A stretch of DNA of 64,000 nucleotides from Thermoplasmata archaeon (GCA_027006785.1 JALTFR010000047.1:1-64000), one strand, 5' to 3'; positions 28,936-38,470 are shown, counted from the first letter of the stretch. A program made the numbers and translations. The notes: generated by a model from the letters alone, not told the origin.

Positions 28936-28969
28936 TCCCAAACATGAAAAGGTTCGCTTTTTCGTGGGA
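28936..28969 (+). promoter_or_regulatory. stem-loop in 5' UTR of the RRM gene
   Basis: TCCCA-aa-CATGAAAAG-gttcg-CTTTTTCGTGGGA inverted repeat just upstream of the ATG; TATA-like gtttatatact upstream. Confidence 0.5.
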
Positions 28970-28983
28970 AAGGAAGTGAGAAA

Positions 28984-29229
28984 ATGGATATATACGTAGG
29001 AAATCTGTCATACGACGCAACAGAAGATGACCTCAAGAAGGTCTTTGAAGAGTTTGGAGAGATCGAAGCCGTGAAAATAATAACGGATAGATACTCCGGA
29101 AGGTCCAAGGGATTCGGATTCGTTACAATGTCTAACGAGGAAGAGGCCAGGGCCGCAATAGATGCCCTCAACGGAAAAGAGATGATGGGCAGAGAGATCA
29201 AGGTCAATGAAGCAAGACCCAGAATGTAA
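28984..29229 (+). CDS. single-RRM RNA-binding protein
   Basis: RNP2 DIYVGNLSYDATEDDL and RNP1 RSKGFGFVTM. Confidence 0.95.
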   Translation: MDIYVGNLSYDATEDDLKKVFEEFGEIEAVKIITDRYSGRSKGFGFVTMSNEEEARAAIDALNGKEMMGREIKVNEARPRM

Positions 29230-29333
29230 TTCTGGTTTCATTTCCCGAGATTACTGAAAACCCTTTAATTTCATTCCTTATTTTCCCTGTGCTTTTTCCT
29301 CAAAAACCTCTGGCTGGAGCTGTTATGAGGGTC

Positions 29334-29363
29334 TCATTTGAGTGCACTCAATCTCTCAAATGA
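29334..29363. repeat. perfect 9-bp inverted repeat in intergenic region
   Basis: TCATTTGAG ... CTCAAATGA. Confidence 0.6.
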
Positions 29364-29463
29364 TCTTTCTTGATTTTTCAGACATGTCCGGATATGGAGA
29401 GTTGAAGAGCCCTTCCCTGTGATGGCGTCTCCGAGATCCAGAAAAATCTTCCGGGCTTCCATG

Positions 29464-29602
29464 CTCAAGATTTAAAAGTCACATGACATTGCCGCACAGA
29501 AGGCCGGGATAGCCAAGTCAGGTCAACACGCACTTTCCTTCGGAAAGGCTTGCTCGCAGAATTCCTGCGAAATTCTGCTCGAGGCGGCAGACTCAAGATT
29601 TA
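29464..29602 (+). pseudogene. partial tRNA-Leu copy with promoter and a hairpin insert in the D-loop
   Basis: ctcaagatttaaaag and cacagaaggccgggatagccaagtcaggtcaa repeated with a constant 128-bp offset from the intact gene; 54-bp hairpin insert, then aggcggcagactcaagatt. Confidence 0.8.
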
Positions 29603-29630
29603 AAAGCGAGAATATGTTTCCACACAGAAG

Positions 29631-29714
29631 GCCGGGATAGCCAAGTCAGGTCAAAGGCGGCAGACTCAAGATCTGTTCCTCAGTGGTTCGCCGGTTCAAA
29701 TCCGGCTCCCGGCA
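29631..29714 (+). tRNA. tRNA-Leu(CAA)
   Basis: GCCGGGA/TCCCGGC acceptor; gcaga-ctCAAga-tctgt anticodon arm; GCCGGTTCAAATCCGGC. Confidence 0.94.
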
Positions 29715-29729
29715 CTTTGTTCTATCTTA

Positions 29730-30719
29730 TCATTCCATATGGCCATAGGATGCCAGCGCCTCTATCAGGATGTTGTGCCTTTTCTGCTGTATGAAACGGT
29801 TGTTCACTATGACATCCAGGACATCCACCTTCCTGCCCTCTGCAGTGTACTGGAGCGCTCTCTTTGTTAGAAAAAATGCTGTGGGGTCGTTGTTAAAGCT
29901 CTTAGAGTCTATCAGAGTGGCCTCAGCACAGCCCTTTACCCATTCTATGATGTGCCTGGGGTATGCCACCTCACGAGCAGTTCCCTCCGTGCATACCTCG
30001 ACTTCATCCTTCAACAGCCCTATGAACGGGGTGTTGTTCTCGAATATGGCTATCGGCCTCTGCTCCTGGAACCTCGCAACTCTCAGAAGAAGGGCGAAGG
30101 ACTTCCCAGATATCTTTTCCTTCTCCATCCTGCTTGCACACATCTCCGCAAAGTGTATCATGTTTCCCTGATCTCTCTTTATCAAGACCGTGTCCTCGCT
30201 TATGCCTTCAAGGTCGCTGAGAAGTATGTTTCTCTCCCTGAGACCCTCCGTTATGGGTACAAATATGAATATCGTGTTTCTGTCCTCAACCGAGCTATTT
30301 ACTACAGAATAAACCAGCATATCCATCCATCTTGAGCCCTCCCTTTCCTTGGAATACTCCGCAGGTGCACCGATCTCATCCCTTCCCTCCACCCCCAGAT
30401 CCACCTTTGCCTTTATGGTCTCCATGTTGAAAAGCTGCTTCTTTATGAATGGCTCTGCCAGTTTTATCTGCCATTCAAGGTTCTCAAGCCTGATGGAAAG
30501 GTCTGCCAGGGCCCGGGAATGGCTCTGTTCGCGCTCTTCATACTTTTTTTTCTCCTTTTTCAGGCGCTCCACTTCGTCTTCAAGCTCCTTCCTGCCCATT
30601 ATCGAAAGCGGAACTAAAATCGGGATACCTGTAAGTATATATGAGAGAAGGGCGACTACCAGTATGAGCATGGCATATGTGACATACGCGACATACGCGG
30701 GCCTAAAGCCTGAACTCAT
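29730..30719 (-). CDS. membrane-anchored coiled-coil protein of unknown function
   Basis: N-term TM (YAMLILVVALLSYILTGIPILV), coiled coil, globular C-terminus; start MSSGFRPAY; overlaps 3' end of the TPR gene. Confidence 0.75.
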   Translation of the reverse strand: MSSGFRPAYVAYVTYAMLILVVALLSYILTGIPILVPLSIMGRKELEDEVERLKKEKKKYEEREQSHSRALADLSIRLENLEWQIKLAEPFIKKQLFNMETIKAKVDLGVEGRDEIGAPAEYSKEREGSRWMDMLVYSVVNSSVEDRNTIFIFVPITEGLRERNILLSDLEGISEDTVLIKRDQGNMIHFAEMCASRMEKEKISGKSFALLLRVARFQEQRPIAIFENNTPFIGLLKDEVEVCTEGTAREVAYPRHIIEWVKGCAEATLIDSKSFNNDPTAFFLTKRALQYTAEGRKVDVLDVIVNNRFIQQKRHNILIEALASYGHME

Positions 30720-33700
30720 CGTCCTCCTCCGGTGCCGCATTTTCCCTGCCCTCTTCCAGCAGGGCTGCAAGAAGTTCGTCGTCCTTTTTGCCTTTCTCGG
30801 CATCATCCTCTACGGGCTTTTTCTTCGGCTGCCGGGCCTCTTTCACCTCCTTCTTTTCCTTTGTGCCTCCCTTTTTCTTCTCAGGATGCAGGGGCTTTCC
30901 ACAGTATGGGCAGTAATCGTGGGTGGCCTCGCATTCGGGGCACATGGATACTCCGCAGTCGTGCATATATTCGGTCAGCTTTCCGCAGAACACACAGTGC
31001 TCGTCATCAAGGTCTATGTCCTCCTTTCTCAGGAATCTTGATTCCGACAGGGCTTTTTTCTGGTGTGCTGAGAGTTCCTCCGGGCTGACCCTCATCTCCT
31101 CATAGCTCTCTCCGTCGAAGACCTTCATCGCGGCCAGCACCTGTCTCGCACGATAGGGGCCGACATTCAGATGTTCCATTATGCTGTAAAGGTCCCTCTG
31201 CTCGGGCGGCAGAGACAGTGCCTCTTTGACGAGCTCCTCCACCGACCTCTCGTCCGTATCTGCGCTAATATCCATCCTGTTGACCTCTGCGATATACTGT
31301 ACGATTCTTTTTGCGGATTTAAGATCCATATCTGGATATGTGGCGACCACATCGGATAGCCTTATTCCGCTGCGCTCCAGCCCTCTTCTGTTTCTTTTCA
31401 GAGCATGAAGGATAAGGTCTCTAGAATAGCGCTCGTATCTTTCGATGTTCCGGTCAGAGAGAGAGGAGAATGAGAAAGTCTCGTTTTGCTCTATGTATTC
31501 CGTTACCTCGTCTATACTGTTAAGCGGTACACCGCAATACTTGAAAATCTCCTCCTTGCTTGGCGCCCTTCCTCTTTCATACTCGAATTTAAGGACCTTT
31601 CTGGCATATTCGTCTATCTTTCTCCTGTGCTTTTCCTTTCTGGCGGCTTCCATGGCCTCACTGGCCTCCGTATAATTCGGGTCAATGGAGAGGGCGTTTT
31701 TGTAGCTCCTTATCGCATTATCGAATCTTTGCATATTTGAAAGCAGGTCTCCTTTGGCCTTCCATATCTCCTTTTCCGACCTTTTCAGTCCGAGAGCATA
31801 GTCATAGCACTTCAGTGCCTCGCTGTTCCTCCCGGCACTTTGAAGGGCCTGCCCCCTGTACTTCCATGCATCGGGGTCATCTCTGTTTATCTTGATGGCG
31901 TGCTCGAAGGCCGACGCTGCCCTTTCGTATTCCTTTATTTTCATCAAGGCAGTTCCATAGGCCTTCCAGAGGCCTGCATCGTCGGATTTCAGTCTTGTTG
32001 CCTTTGCATAGACCTTTACAGCTTCGCCCCATCTTTCTATTTCTGAGTATATCTCTCCTGCGAGCGCCCAGTATTCCGCCTTATTCCTGTCCTTGCTTAT
32101 GGCCTTTTTAAGGGCCCTCAATGCATCTTCGTGGACCCCTGCACGATAAAGAAGATCTGCTTTGGTATAGAGAAGCCCGTGGTCCTCATCATCTATTCCA
32201 AGTGCCCGGTCTATTGCTTCCAGGGCCTCTTCATTCATACCCAGTTTCTGCAGTGAGTTGGCGAGGTTTACCCAGTATTCCTTTTTGTCCCTCTCTATCT
32301 CCACTGCAGCTCTGAACTCTGCAGCAGCACCTTCATAATCCACTATGGCCATAAGTGATTTTCCTCTTTTATTGTGTGTTTCTGCCCTTTCAGCCAGTTG
32401 CAGAGCCCGACTGTAGGCCTCTGCTGCTTCATCGCTTTTTCCGAGTTTCTCCAGAGTGTCTCCAAGCAGCTCCCACATTTCATGATCCTCTTTGTCCAGC
32501 GTCAGGAGCTTTTTCAGGTGCTTTACGGCCGATTCATTTTCTCCGGCCTCTATCTCAGCTATTGCCAGGTCTTTCCATGTTTCGCTGTTGTTCGGGTCCA
32601 TCTTAAGTATGGCCCTGCAGTACTCCATGACCTTTTTGTTATCCTTCATCTTCTTTACGAGCTCCTTTGCCTCTATCCACGCGAGTATGTCCTTCGGGTC
32701 AAGTTTAAGGGCCTTTCTGTATGCCAGATACGCATCGTCATAATCTCCCAATTCAACACATGCCCTTGCCTTCTCCACCCATGCATCCCTGTCCTTAACA
32801 TCCAGATCCAGAATTCGGTCACACGTCCTCTTTACTTCGGCATAATCTCCAAGCGCCTTTGCCACATCTTTCTTCTTTCTCAGGAGTTCTGTGTCTTTCG
32901 GGTCCATCCTGAGTGCTTCTTTGTATGCCTTCATTGCCTCTTCCAGCTTCCCCATCTTCTCAAGACTGTCTCCCATCCGCATGTACGCAAATCTGTTCTT
33001 TCTATTGTAAAGTATGGCCTTTTCGAATGAGACCACCGCGTCCGCGTGTCTCTCAAGGGTGGCCATGACACAGCCTCTTCCATACCATGCGTCCGCATCC
33101 TTGGGCATTAGCTTGATGGCTCTTTCATATGCTATTAAGGCCTCTTCATATCGGCCAAGAGCCTCTAGCACCGCTCCTTTGCTGTACCATATGCTGCCGT
33201 CCTTTCCATCGCGTCTGAGTGCCTCTTCATACGAGTTCAGAGCTTCCTCCAGCAATCCCATCCTCTGCTCCACACCTCCCTTTGCCTTCCATAGCTTTGA
33301 GTGGTCGCGAATCTCGAGTGCGGCCCTGTAATCCTCGAGCGCTTCCTCGTCCCGTCCGAGAGCCTCCAGAAGTTTTCCTCGGTGATAGAGAGCGTCTGCA
33401 TTATCCTCTTTCGGAGGCAGAGCTATTGCCTTCCCGTAGGCCTCCACCGCCTCTTCTTTCCTATCCATGCGCTCCAGAGCATATGCACGGTCATAATGCG
33501 TGGATTTGTCCTGCGGATCTATGTTTATTATGGCATCGCAGATCTGCACCACTTCAGGATATCTCTTGAGCTTTTTCAGGCATTCTTTCCTCCTGACAAG
33601 CGCTTTCAGATGGTCCGGTTCAATCTCTATGGCACGAGCATAGGCTTTGTCAGCCATGGAATATTTTCCTGTCTTCTCCAGAGCCACCCCCCTGTCGTAC

Positions 33701-34959
33701 CATGATTCCGCATCCTTCGGGTCCTTTTTGAGTATTCTTCCGGTTATCTCAATTATGGCGGGGTAGTCCTTCATCTTTTTCAGGCATTCCTTCTCTCTCT
33801 TAAGGGCCGGAATGCTGTTTTTGGCGTATTTTGCGGCTTTTTCATAGGCTTTTACCGCTTCCCCATACTTCCTGAGTTTCTCCAGCGCATAGCCTCTGTC
33901 ATACCATGCTTCGCCGTCTGAGGGGTCAATCTTCAAAAGCCGGCCTGAGACCTCTACTATGGCCCCGTAATCACCGAGTTTCTTCAGCGCATCTTTCTTT
34001 CTGGATAGTGCTTTGGTGCTCCTGGCTTTTAGTCCTATAGCCCGGTCATATGCCTCCACTGCAAGTCTGTATTCCTTCATGCTGTAATATATCTCTCCAA
34101 TATAGAAATATGTCCCCGCGTCGTTCTTTATGAAACTGGATGCCTTTTCAAGGGCCTCCAGTGCCTCGGAATATCTCTTCATCTCATAGAGAACTATGCC
34201 CTTGTGCTTCCATAGAAGGCCATTCGTCGGGTCAGAATTCAGGGCTTTGTTGAAGGCGGCTAGGGCTCCAGTGTAATCCCCTATCAACTGCAGGGTTATG
34301 CCCTTCTGCATAAGCGCTTCTTTGTAAGACGATTTTCTCATGAGCGCTTCATCAAATGCATGTACTGCCTCTCTCGGTCTGTCGAGTTTGTTCAGGGCCA
34401 TTCCTTTCTTGGTCCACCATACAGGAGAGTCGTTTATTTTCAGTATTCTATCGTATATCTCTATGTTGAGCGGGTCAGCATCGTTTCCGCGATAATATGC
34501 ATCAAGGGCCTTTTTTTCATCCTTTGCCCGGAGGTGCGCATCTCCCAGCTCCATCCATGCCACAGAGTCTCTGGGCCTGAGCTTCACGATCCTCGCATAA
34601 GCCTTTATGGCCTCCTGATGCCTCCCCATTCCGTCATATATCTCCGCCAATCTGTGCCAGTGCTCCGATGAACGAGGGGTCAATTTCGTACCGGACAGAT
34701 ATGCTTTTATTGCCTCTTTCCTTGCACCAGTTCCCTTAAGAAAGTCTCCAAGCTTCAGATAGAACTCCGAGAACTCCTCTTTATCTCTGATTTCCCCAAG
34801 CTCTTTAAGCATCTCTCTTATTTCATCCAGTTCCTCCTGTACCTTTGTGTCCTCTCCTTTATCATAGTATTCCTCGGCCTTTTCGAGAGATTTGTTGCAT
34901 TTAGCGAGGGTTCTTTTCTCTTTATCAAGCAGGGAGTCGAAAATGCTCATTATCGTCAC
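30703..34959 (-). CDS. giant TPR-repeat protein with C-terminal zinc ribbon and charged tail
   Basis: Tandem TPR units (AWYDRGxALExLxKYxEAxxAYxKA) across about 1100 aa; CVFCGKLTEYMHDCGVSMCPECEATHDYCPYCG. Confidence 0.95.
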   Translation of the reverse strand: MTIMSIFDSLLDKEKRTLAKCNKSLEKAEEYYDKGEDTKVQEELDEIREMLKELGEIRDKEEFSEFYLKLGDFLKGTGARKEAIKAYLSGTKLTPRSSEHWHRLAEIYDGMGRHQEAIKAYARIVKLRPRDSVAWMELGDAHLRAKDEKKALDAYYRGNDADPLNIEIYDRILKINDSPVWWTKKGMALNKLDRPREAVHAFDEALMRKSSYKEALMQKGITLQLIGDYTGALAAFNKALNSDPTNGLLWKHKGIVLYEMKRYSEALEALEKASSFIKNDAGTYFYIGEIYYSMKEYRLAVEAYDRAIGLKARSTKALSRKKDALKKLGDYGAIVEVSGRLLKIDPSDGEAWYDRGYALEKLRKYGEAVKAYEKAAKYAKNSIPALKREKECLKKMKDYPAIIEITGRILKKDPKDAESWYDRGVALEKTGKYSMADKAYARAIEIEPDHLKALVRRKECLKKLKRYPEVVQICDAIINIDPQDKSTHYDRAYALERMDRKEEAVEAYGKAIALPPKEDNADALYHRGKLLEALGRDEEALEDYRAALEIRDHSKLWKAKGGVEQRMGLLEEALNSYEEALRRDGKDGSIWYSKGAVLEALGRYEEALIAYERAIKLMPKDADAWYGRGCVMATLERHADAVVSFEKAILYNRKNRFAYMRMGDSLEKMGKLEEAMKAYKEALRMDPKDTELLRKKKDVAKALGDYAEVKRTCDRILDLDVKDRDAWVEKARACVELGDYDDAYLAYRKALKLDPKDILAWIEAKELVKKMKDNKKVMEYCRAILKMDPNNSETWKDLAIAEIEAGENESAVKHLKKLLTLDKEDHEMWELLGDTLEKLGKSDEAAEAYSRALQLAERAETHNKRGKSLMAIVDYEGAAAEFRAAVEIERDKKEYWVNLANSLQKLGMNEEALEAIDRALGIDDEDHGLLYTKADLLYRAGVHEDALRALKKAISKDRNKAEYWALAGEIYSEIERWGEAVKVYAKATRLKSDDAGLWKAYGTALMKIKEYERAASAFEHAIKINRDDPDAWKYRGQALQSAGRNSEALKCYDYALGLKRSEKEIWKAKGDLLSNMQRFDNAIRSYKNALSIDPNYTEASEAMEAARKEKHRRKIDEYARKVLKFEYERGRAPSKEEIFKYCGVPLNSIDEVTEYIEQNETFSFSSLSDRNIERYERYSRDLILHALKRNRRGLERSGIRLSDVVATYPDMDLKSAKRIVQYIAEVNRMDISADTDERSVEELVKEALSLPPEQRDLYSIMEHLNVGPYRARQVLAAMKVFDGESYEEMRVSPEELSAHQKKALSESRFLRKEDIDLDDEHCVFCGKLTEYMHDCGVSMCPECEATHDYCPYCGKPLHPEKKKGGTKEKKEVKEARQPKKKPVEDDAEKGKKDDELLAALLEEGRENAAPEEDDEFRL

Positions 34960-35114
34960 CGGCAGAAGAGCATCGGTTATAGACTTATAAAGAATTCGGT
35001 TGAAAATGTAAGCTCTCAGCCCCTCTTATTTCATCCCTCTAAAGCCGCTTTCTCCTCACTGATCTACTTTTTTCATTCTGAAAACCTATTTAAACATGAT
35101 GCAATTTACTGGCA

Positions 35115-36287
35115 ATGAGCGCCCGAAAGCGGACCAATAAGCCTTTTCTCAGACGTGCACACAAAAAATGGCGCAGGTTCATGAGGAAGGCTAAAAAACG
35201 GAGATTCTGGCCGATATACGGCTCTCTTATCTTTATCCTGTTCTGGGCTCTCGTTTCGCCCGCCTCTTTCTCCGATTTCGTGTGGAGATACTTCTGGGGA
35301 CCCATAGTGGCAGATGCCTGCGGTCATCCTGTTGGCGGAATACACGAGGGATATAATGCTATCAATACGCTTGTCTACGGAACGCTGGTCATTGCCCTCA
35401 TATACTACGGGTGGAAGGGCATAAAGCGTCATATCATCTATGTGGATTCCGACACCGTAGTGGCCCTGCTTCCGCTCATCTTTGTGGGTGCGCTCTCCCG
35501 TGTCCTTGAGGATGCCGGGTCCTACAGCATACCGGAGGCATATTTCTTCATTTCACCGATAATTTACCTGTGGATAGGTTTTCTTGCCCTCTTCTTCCTT
35601 CTGTTCGCACATTTTCTTGAGAAAAGAGAGAGATATGATGCCATGGTTCTCGGGCCGATAATATATCCCTTCATTCTCAAATTCCTGTGGTATTTCATGG
35701 AAAATCGTATCTCCGGAAGCGACCTCGTCTTCTTCATAGTTCTGAGCGTTCTATTCATGCTCTTCCACTTCTTTATGATAAGAAAGAAGGGCTATGACAC
35801 GGTCAGTTCGGTATTTCTCTACTCCATGTACGTCCTTAGCTTCTTCGTCTATTACTCTTTCGATGTGTTTCATTCGCTTCCGAATCCATCGGCTCTCGTC
35901 ATAATACCACTTATCGCTCTGGCAGTGAGCGCGTTTATGGGAATGTTTTCCAGACTCCGGTTCATACCCGATTATTTCTCAGAGCGCATGAACCTTATGA
36001 TCCTCTTCTCACACAGCCTTGACGGAGCAGCGACGTGGATAGGTGTGGACTACTACGGGTACGGGGAAAAACATGTCCTTGCAGGGATGCTCATAGGTTC
36101 TTTCGGAGGCTTTTCTTTCTTCCTTTCGAAGCTTCTGCTTTCCATAATTGTCATCTATCTTGTGGACCACAGCTTCAAAAAAGAGCTCAGAGACCCGACT
36201 CTTTCCGGGTTGATAAAGTTCACGATAATATTCTTAGGTCTCGGGCCGGGGCTAAGAGATATGCTGCGTATAGCTCTTGGAGTATAA
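35115..36287 (+). CDS. DUF63 family multi-TM protein
   Basis: FVWRYFWGPIVADA...GIHEGYNAINTLVYG, LEDAGSY, HSLDGAATWIGVDYYGYGEKHVL. Confidence 0.88.
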   Translation: MSARKRTNKPFLRRAHKKWRRFMRKAKKRRFWPIYGSLIFILFWALVSPASFSDFVWRYFWGPIVADACGHPVGGIHEGYNAINTLVYGTLVIALIYYGWKGIKRHIIYVDSDTVVALLPLIFVGALSRVLEDAGSYSIPEAYFFISPIIYLWIGFLALFFLLFAHFLEKRERYDAMVLGPIIYPFILKFLWYFMENRISGSDLVFFIVLSVLFMLFHFFMIRKKGYDTVSSVFLYSMYVLSFFVYYSFDVFHSLPNPSALVIIPLIALAVSAFMGMFSRLRFIPDYFSERMNLMILFSHSLDGAATWIGVDYYGYGEKHVLAGMLIGSFGGFSFFLSKLLLSIIVIYLVDHSFKKELRDPTLSGLIKFTIIFLGLGPGLRDMLRIALGV

Positions 36288-36358
36288 GTTCTCCATTCTT
36301 TGGTCATCCAGAGCTCTGATCTCGCCCGCCTCATCCTCGATGCTTCTCGTTTCTTTCT

Positions 36359-37600
36359 TTACCTTCTCCTGTATCTGGAATAAGATGCGACAACCGCAAC
36401 CAATGCTATGGTTCCTGCCTCCACCATCATGCCAGCGACCAGCCAAGGGGGTGTGGCATCTGTCCTCCTGAAATCCGAGGGAATGAAATAAGTCCCGTTG
36501 AATAGCATGGATATGACGGTGCTGTTATTGTGCCCGCACATAATTCCGCGAACTCCGTAAAAGCCTTTCATTCCTTCGAGCTGCCATATCTCAGTTCCTG
36601 AGCCGGTCATCAGATCGGGATAAGTGCTGTTCTTTCCATCCTCCAGACAGTATCTTTCCGCACCGAGTCCTGCCCTGTATTCTCCCCCGATGGTTATTCT
36701 CTGCATATGTCCATATATCGGCATGGACCTCTCCATCTCCGTGGTACCGTTCACTTCCATAAATCGGGGCGAAGAGGTTGTGATATTGATGAGATACTCT
36801 CTCCCGGTGCCTCGATGATACACACCAAGAAAGGCCTGTATCATGAGCTTGGAATCGGGAAATGCCCAGTTCCATCTGTCTATGCTGCATGAAACCGCAG
36901 ATGATAGCTCCAGATTGTGTCCTTCCACATCTGTATATTCTTCCGTGCCTTCCGGAACCGTTTTTGTCTCTATCTTCTCATGCGTGTGTGTCTCTGAGAT
37001 GTTCATTACGAAAGATAGCCTTATGTTCTCTGCAGCTCTGCCGCCCTTATATTCCTCCATCTTTCCACTGTATCTATTCCATCGCAGGTCCTGCACCGGC
37101 CCTCTCTTCGCAAAGGTGTAAACAAGGCTGGTTGTGTGCCCGTCCGACTCTTCATGGTGTGAGATCCTCCATGTTGTGTTCATCGTGAAGCCCCCCACAG
37201 GTATGTCTTTACCCAGAAGATGATAATTATAACCATCAGAGGTTCCATCAAAACGAGAGTTGTTGTTCACATCCCGGTACTCGATTATTCGGTATATTCC
37301 AAAAAGAAATTCGTCTTCGGAATAGCAGTAGTCTCTGGACATTACCCTCCTGCCGTCCGTTGTCTCGTTGATTTCTTCAATGCGCGGGCCACTTATGGAT
37401 ATGACCGGCGAAGAGTTTCCACTCTGCCCTTTCACTACGGCAATCCTTGCTCCCCTGGCTTCCACGAAATCTTCCGTGACATTTACTAGAATCCCGTTCC
37501 CCTCAAATTTCATGGGGTGGATTATCTCCACCCCGGAAACGGGCATAAGGGCAGTAAGAATTATTGCTACAGCAAGGAGCGTGCTTAATAGGGGCTTCAC
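36359..37600 (-). CDS. secreted, C-terminally membrane-anchored surface protein
   Basis: N-term signal peptide, Asn-rich ectodomain, C-term TM followed by RYRRR. Confidence 0.7.
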   Translation of the reverse strand: MKPLLSTLLAVAIILTALMPVSGVEIIHPMKFEGNGILVNVTEDFVEARGARIAVVKGQSGNSSPVISISGPRIEEINETTDGRRVMSRDYCYSEDEFLFGIYRIIEYRDVNNNSRFDGTSDGYNYHLLGKDIPVGGFTMNTTWRISHHEESDGHTTSLVYTFAKRGPVQDLRWNRYSGKMEEYKGGRAAENIRLSFVMNISETHTHEKIETKTVPEGTEEYTDVEGHNLELSSAVSCSIDRWNWAFPDSKLMIQAFLGVYHRGTGREYLINITTSSPRFMEVNGTTEMERSMPIYGHMQRITIGGEYRAGLGAERYCLEDGKNSTYPDLMTGSGTEIWQLEGMKGFYGVRGIMCGHNNSTVISMLFNGTYFIPSDFRRTDATPPWLVAGMMVEAGTIALVAVVASYSRYRRR

Positions 37601-37724
37601 AGCCTGTTATCCTGCGCTCCCTACTTATACTTTCCGTGGAAAAGCTTTATATCCCTCCCGGCTGGGTTAGATTTTAATATGTGCACCATATCGCCGAATA
37701 CACCTGATTGACAGGTGTCCACAT

Positions 37725-37797
37725 GCAGGCGTGATCTAGCTGGTTAGGATTAGGGCCTTCCAAGCCCTCTGCCCGGGTTCGAATCCCGGCGCCTACT
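37725..37797 (+). tRNA. tRNA-Gly(TCC)
   Basis: agggc-ctTCCaa-gccct; CCGGGTTCGAATCCCGG; acceptor has one C:A mismatch (GCAGGCG/CGCCTAC). Confidence 0.85.
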
Positions 37798-37948
37798 GCC
37801 CAATTCGACCCGCATGGTCATTGAGACCAAGGTTGTGACGACACCCCGTAAAAACGAGATTCCGAGGGTTTCGTTGCCACGGCGCCTGCACCGGTGCAAT
37901 GGGTCCAAAGTAATGGAAAACCATTATTGTGTTCGCTTAAAACATGCT

Positions 37949-38194
37949 GCCACTGTGGCTTAGCGGCGAGCTCTTTCTTTGTGCTCGCTTCGCTGGCTCA
38001 CCCTCCAAAGAAAGACATCACACGAGGAGTAACGCCTCCGAGTGCGTGACTCCCGCAGGAAGTCACTGATGAGAAAGAACACGACCTTTTCGGAGAAAAG
38101 GTCTGGTCGCACGGGCGTAACCATGCTCCATTCGGGTTCACCTGCTCGCTCGCAATATTCATTTAGTAGAAAGCCTTCATCCGCCCAACAGATT
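37949..38194 (+). pseudogene. 5' tRNA-Thr fragment followed by a hairpin-rich segment
   Basis: tgccactgtggcttagcgg identical to tRNA-Thr up to the D-loop, then multiple stem-loops. Confidence 0.65.
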
Positions 38195-38266
38195 GCCACT
38201 GTGGCTTAGCGGTATAGCGACGCCTTGGTAAGGCGTAGGTCGGGGGTTCGATTCCCCCCAGTGGCT
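38195..38266 (+). tRNA. tRNA-Thr(GGT)
   Basis: GCCACTG/CAGTGGC; acgcc-ttGGTaa-ggcgt; GGGGGTTCGATTCCCCC. Confidence 0.95.
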
Positions 38267-38397
38267 CTCTTCAATAAGCGGAGCGCCGCCGGTGTTTCCG
38301 AGGTGCGCTTTGCCTGAAGGGGTAAAGGGCACTTCATGATTCCGCCAGTGGCTCTCATAACAAACTCTCCCGACAAACCTTTTTTTTCTCTGCATGT

Positions 38398-38470
38398 GGG
38401 CCCGTGGGGTAGCTTGGCATCCTTGTGGCTTTGGGAGCCACTGACTCCGGTTCAAATCCGGGCGGGCCCA
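38398..38470 (+). tRNA. tRNA-Pro(TGG)
   Basis: GGGCCCG/CGGGCCC; gtggc-ttTGGga-gccac; CCGGTTCAAATCCGG. Confidence 0.95.

Noticed and set aside
37949-38360. CRISPR array
   Set aside because: No regular repeat/spacer periodicity; the repeats are tRNA fragments and heterogeneous hairpins
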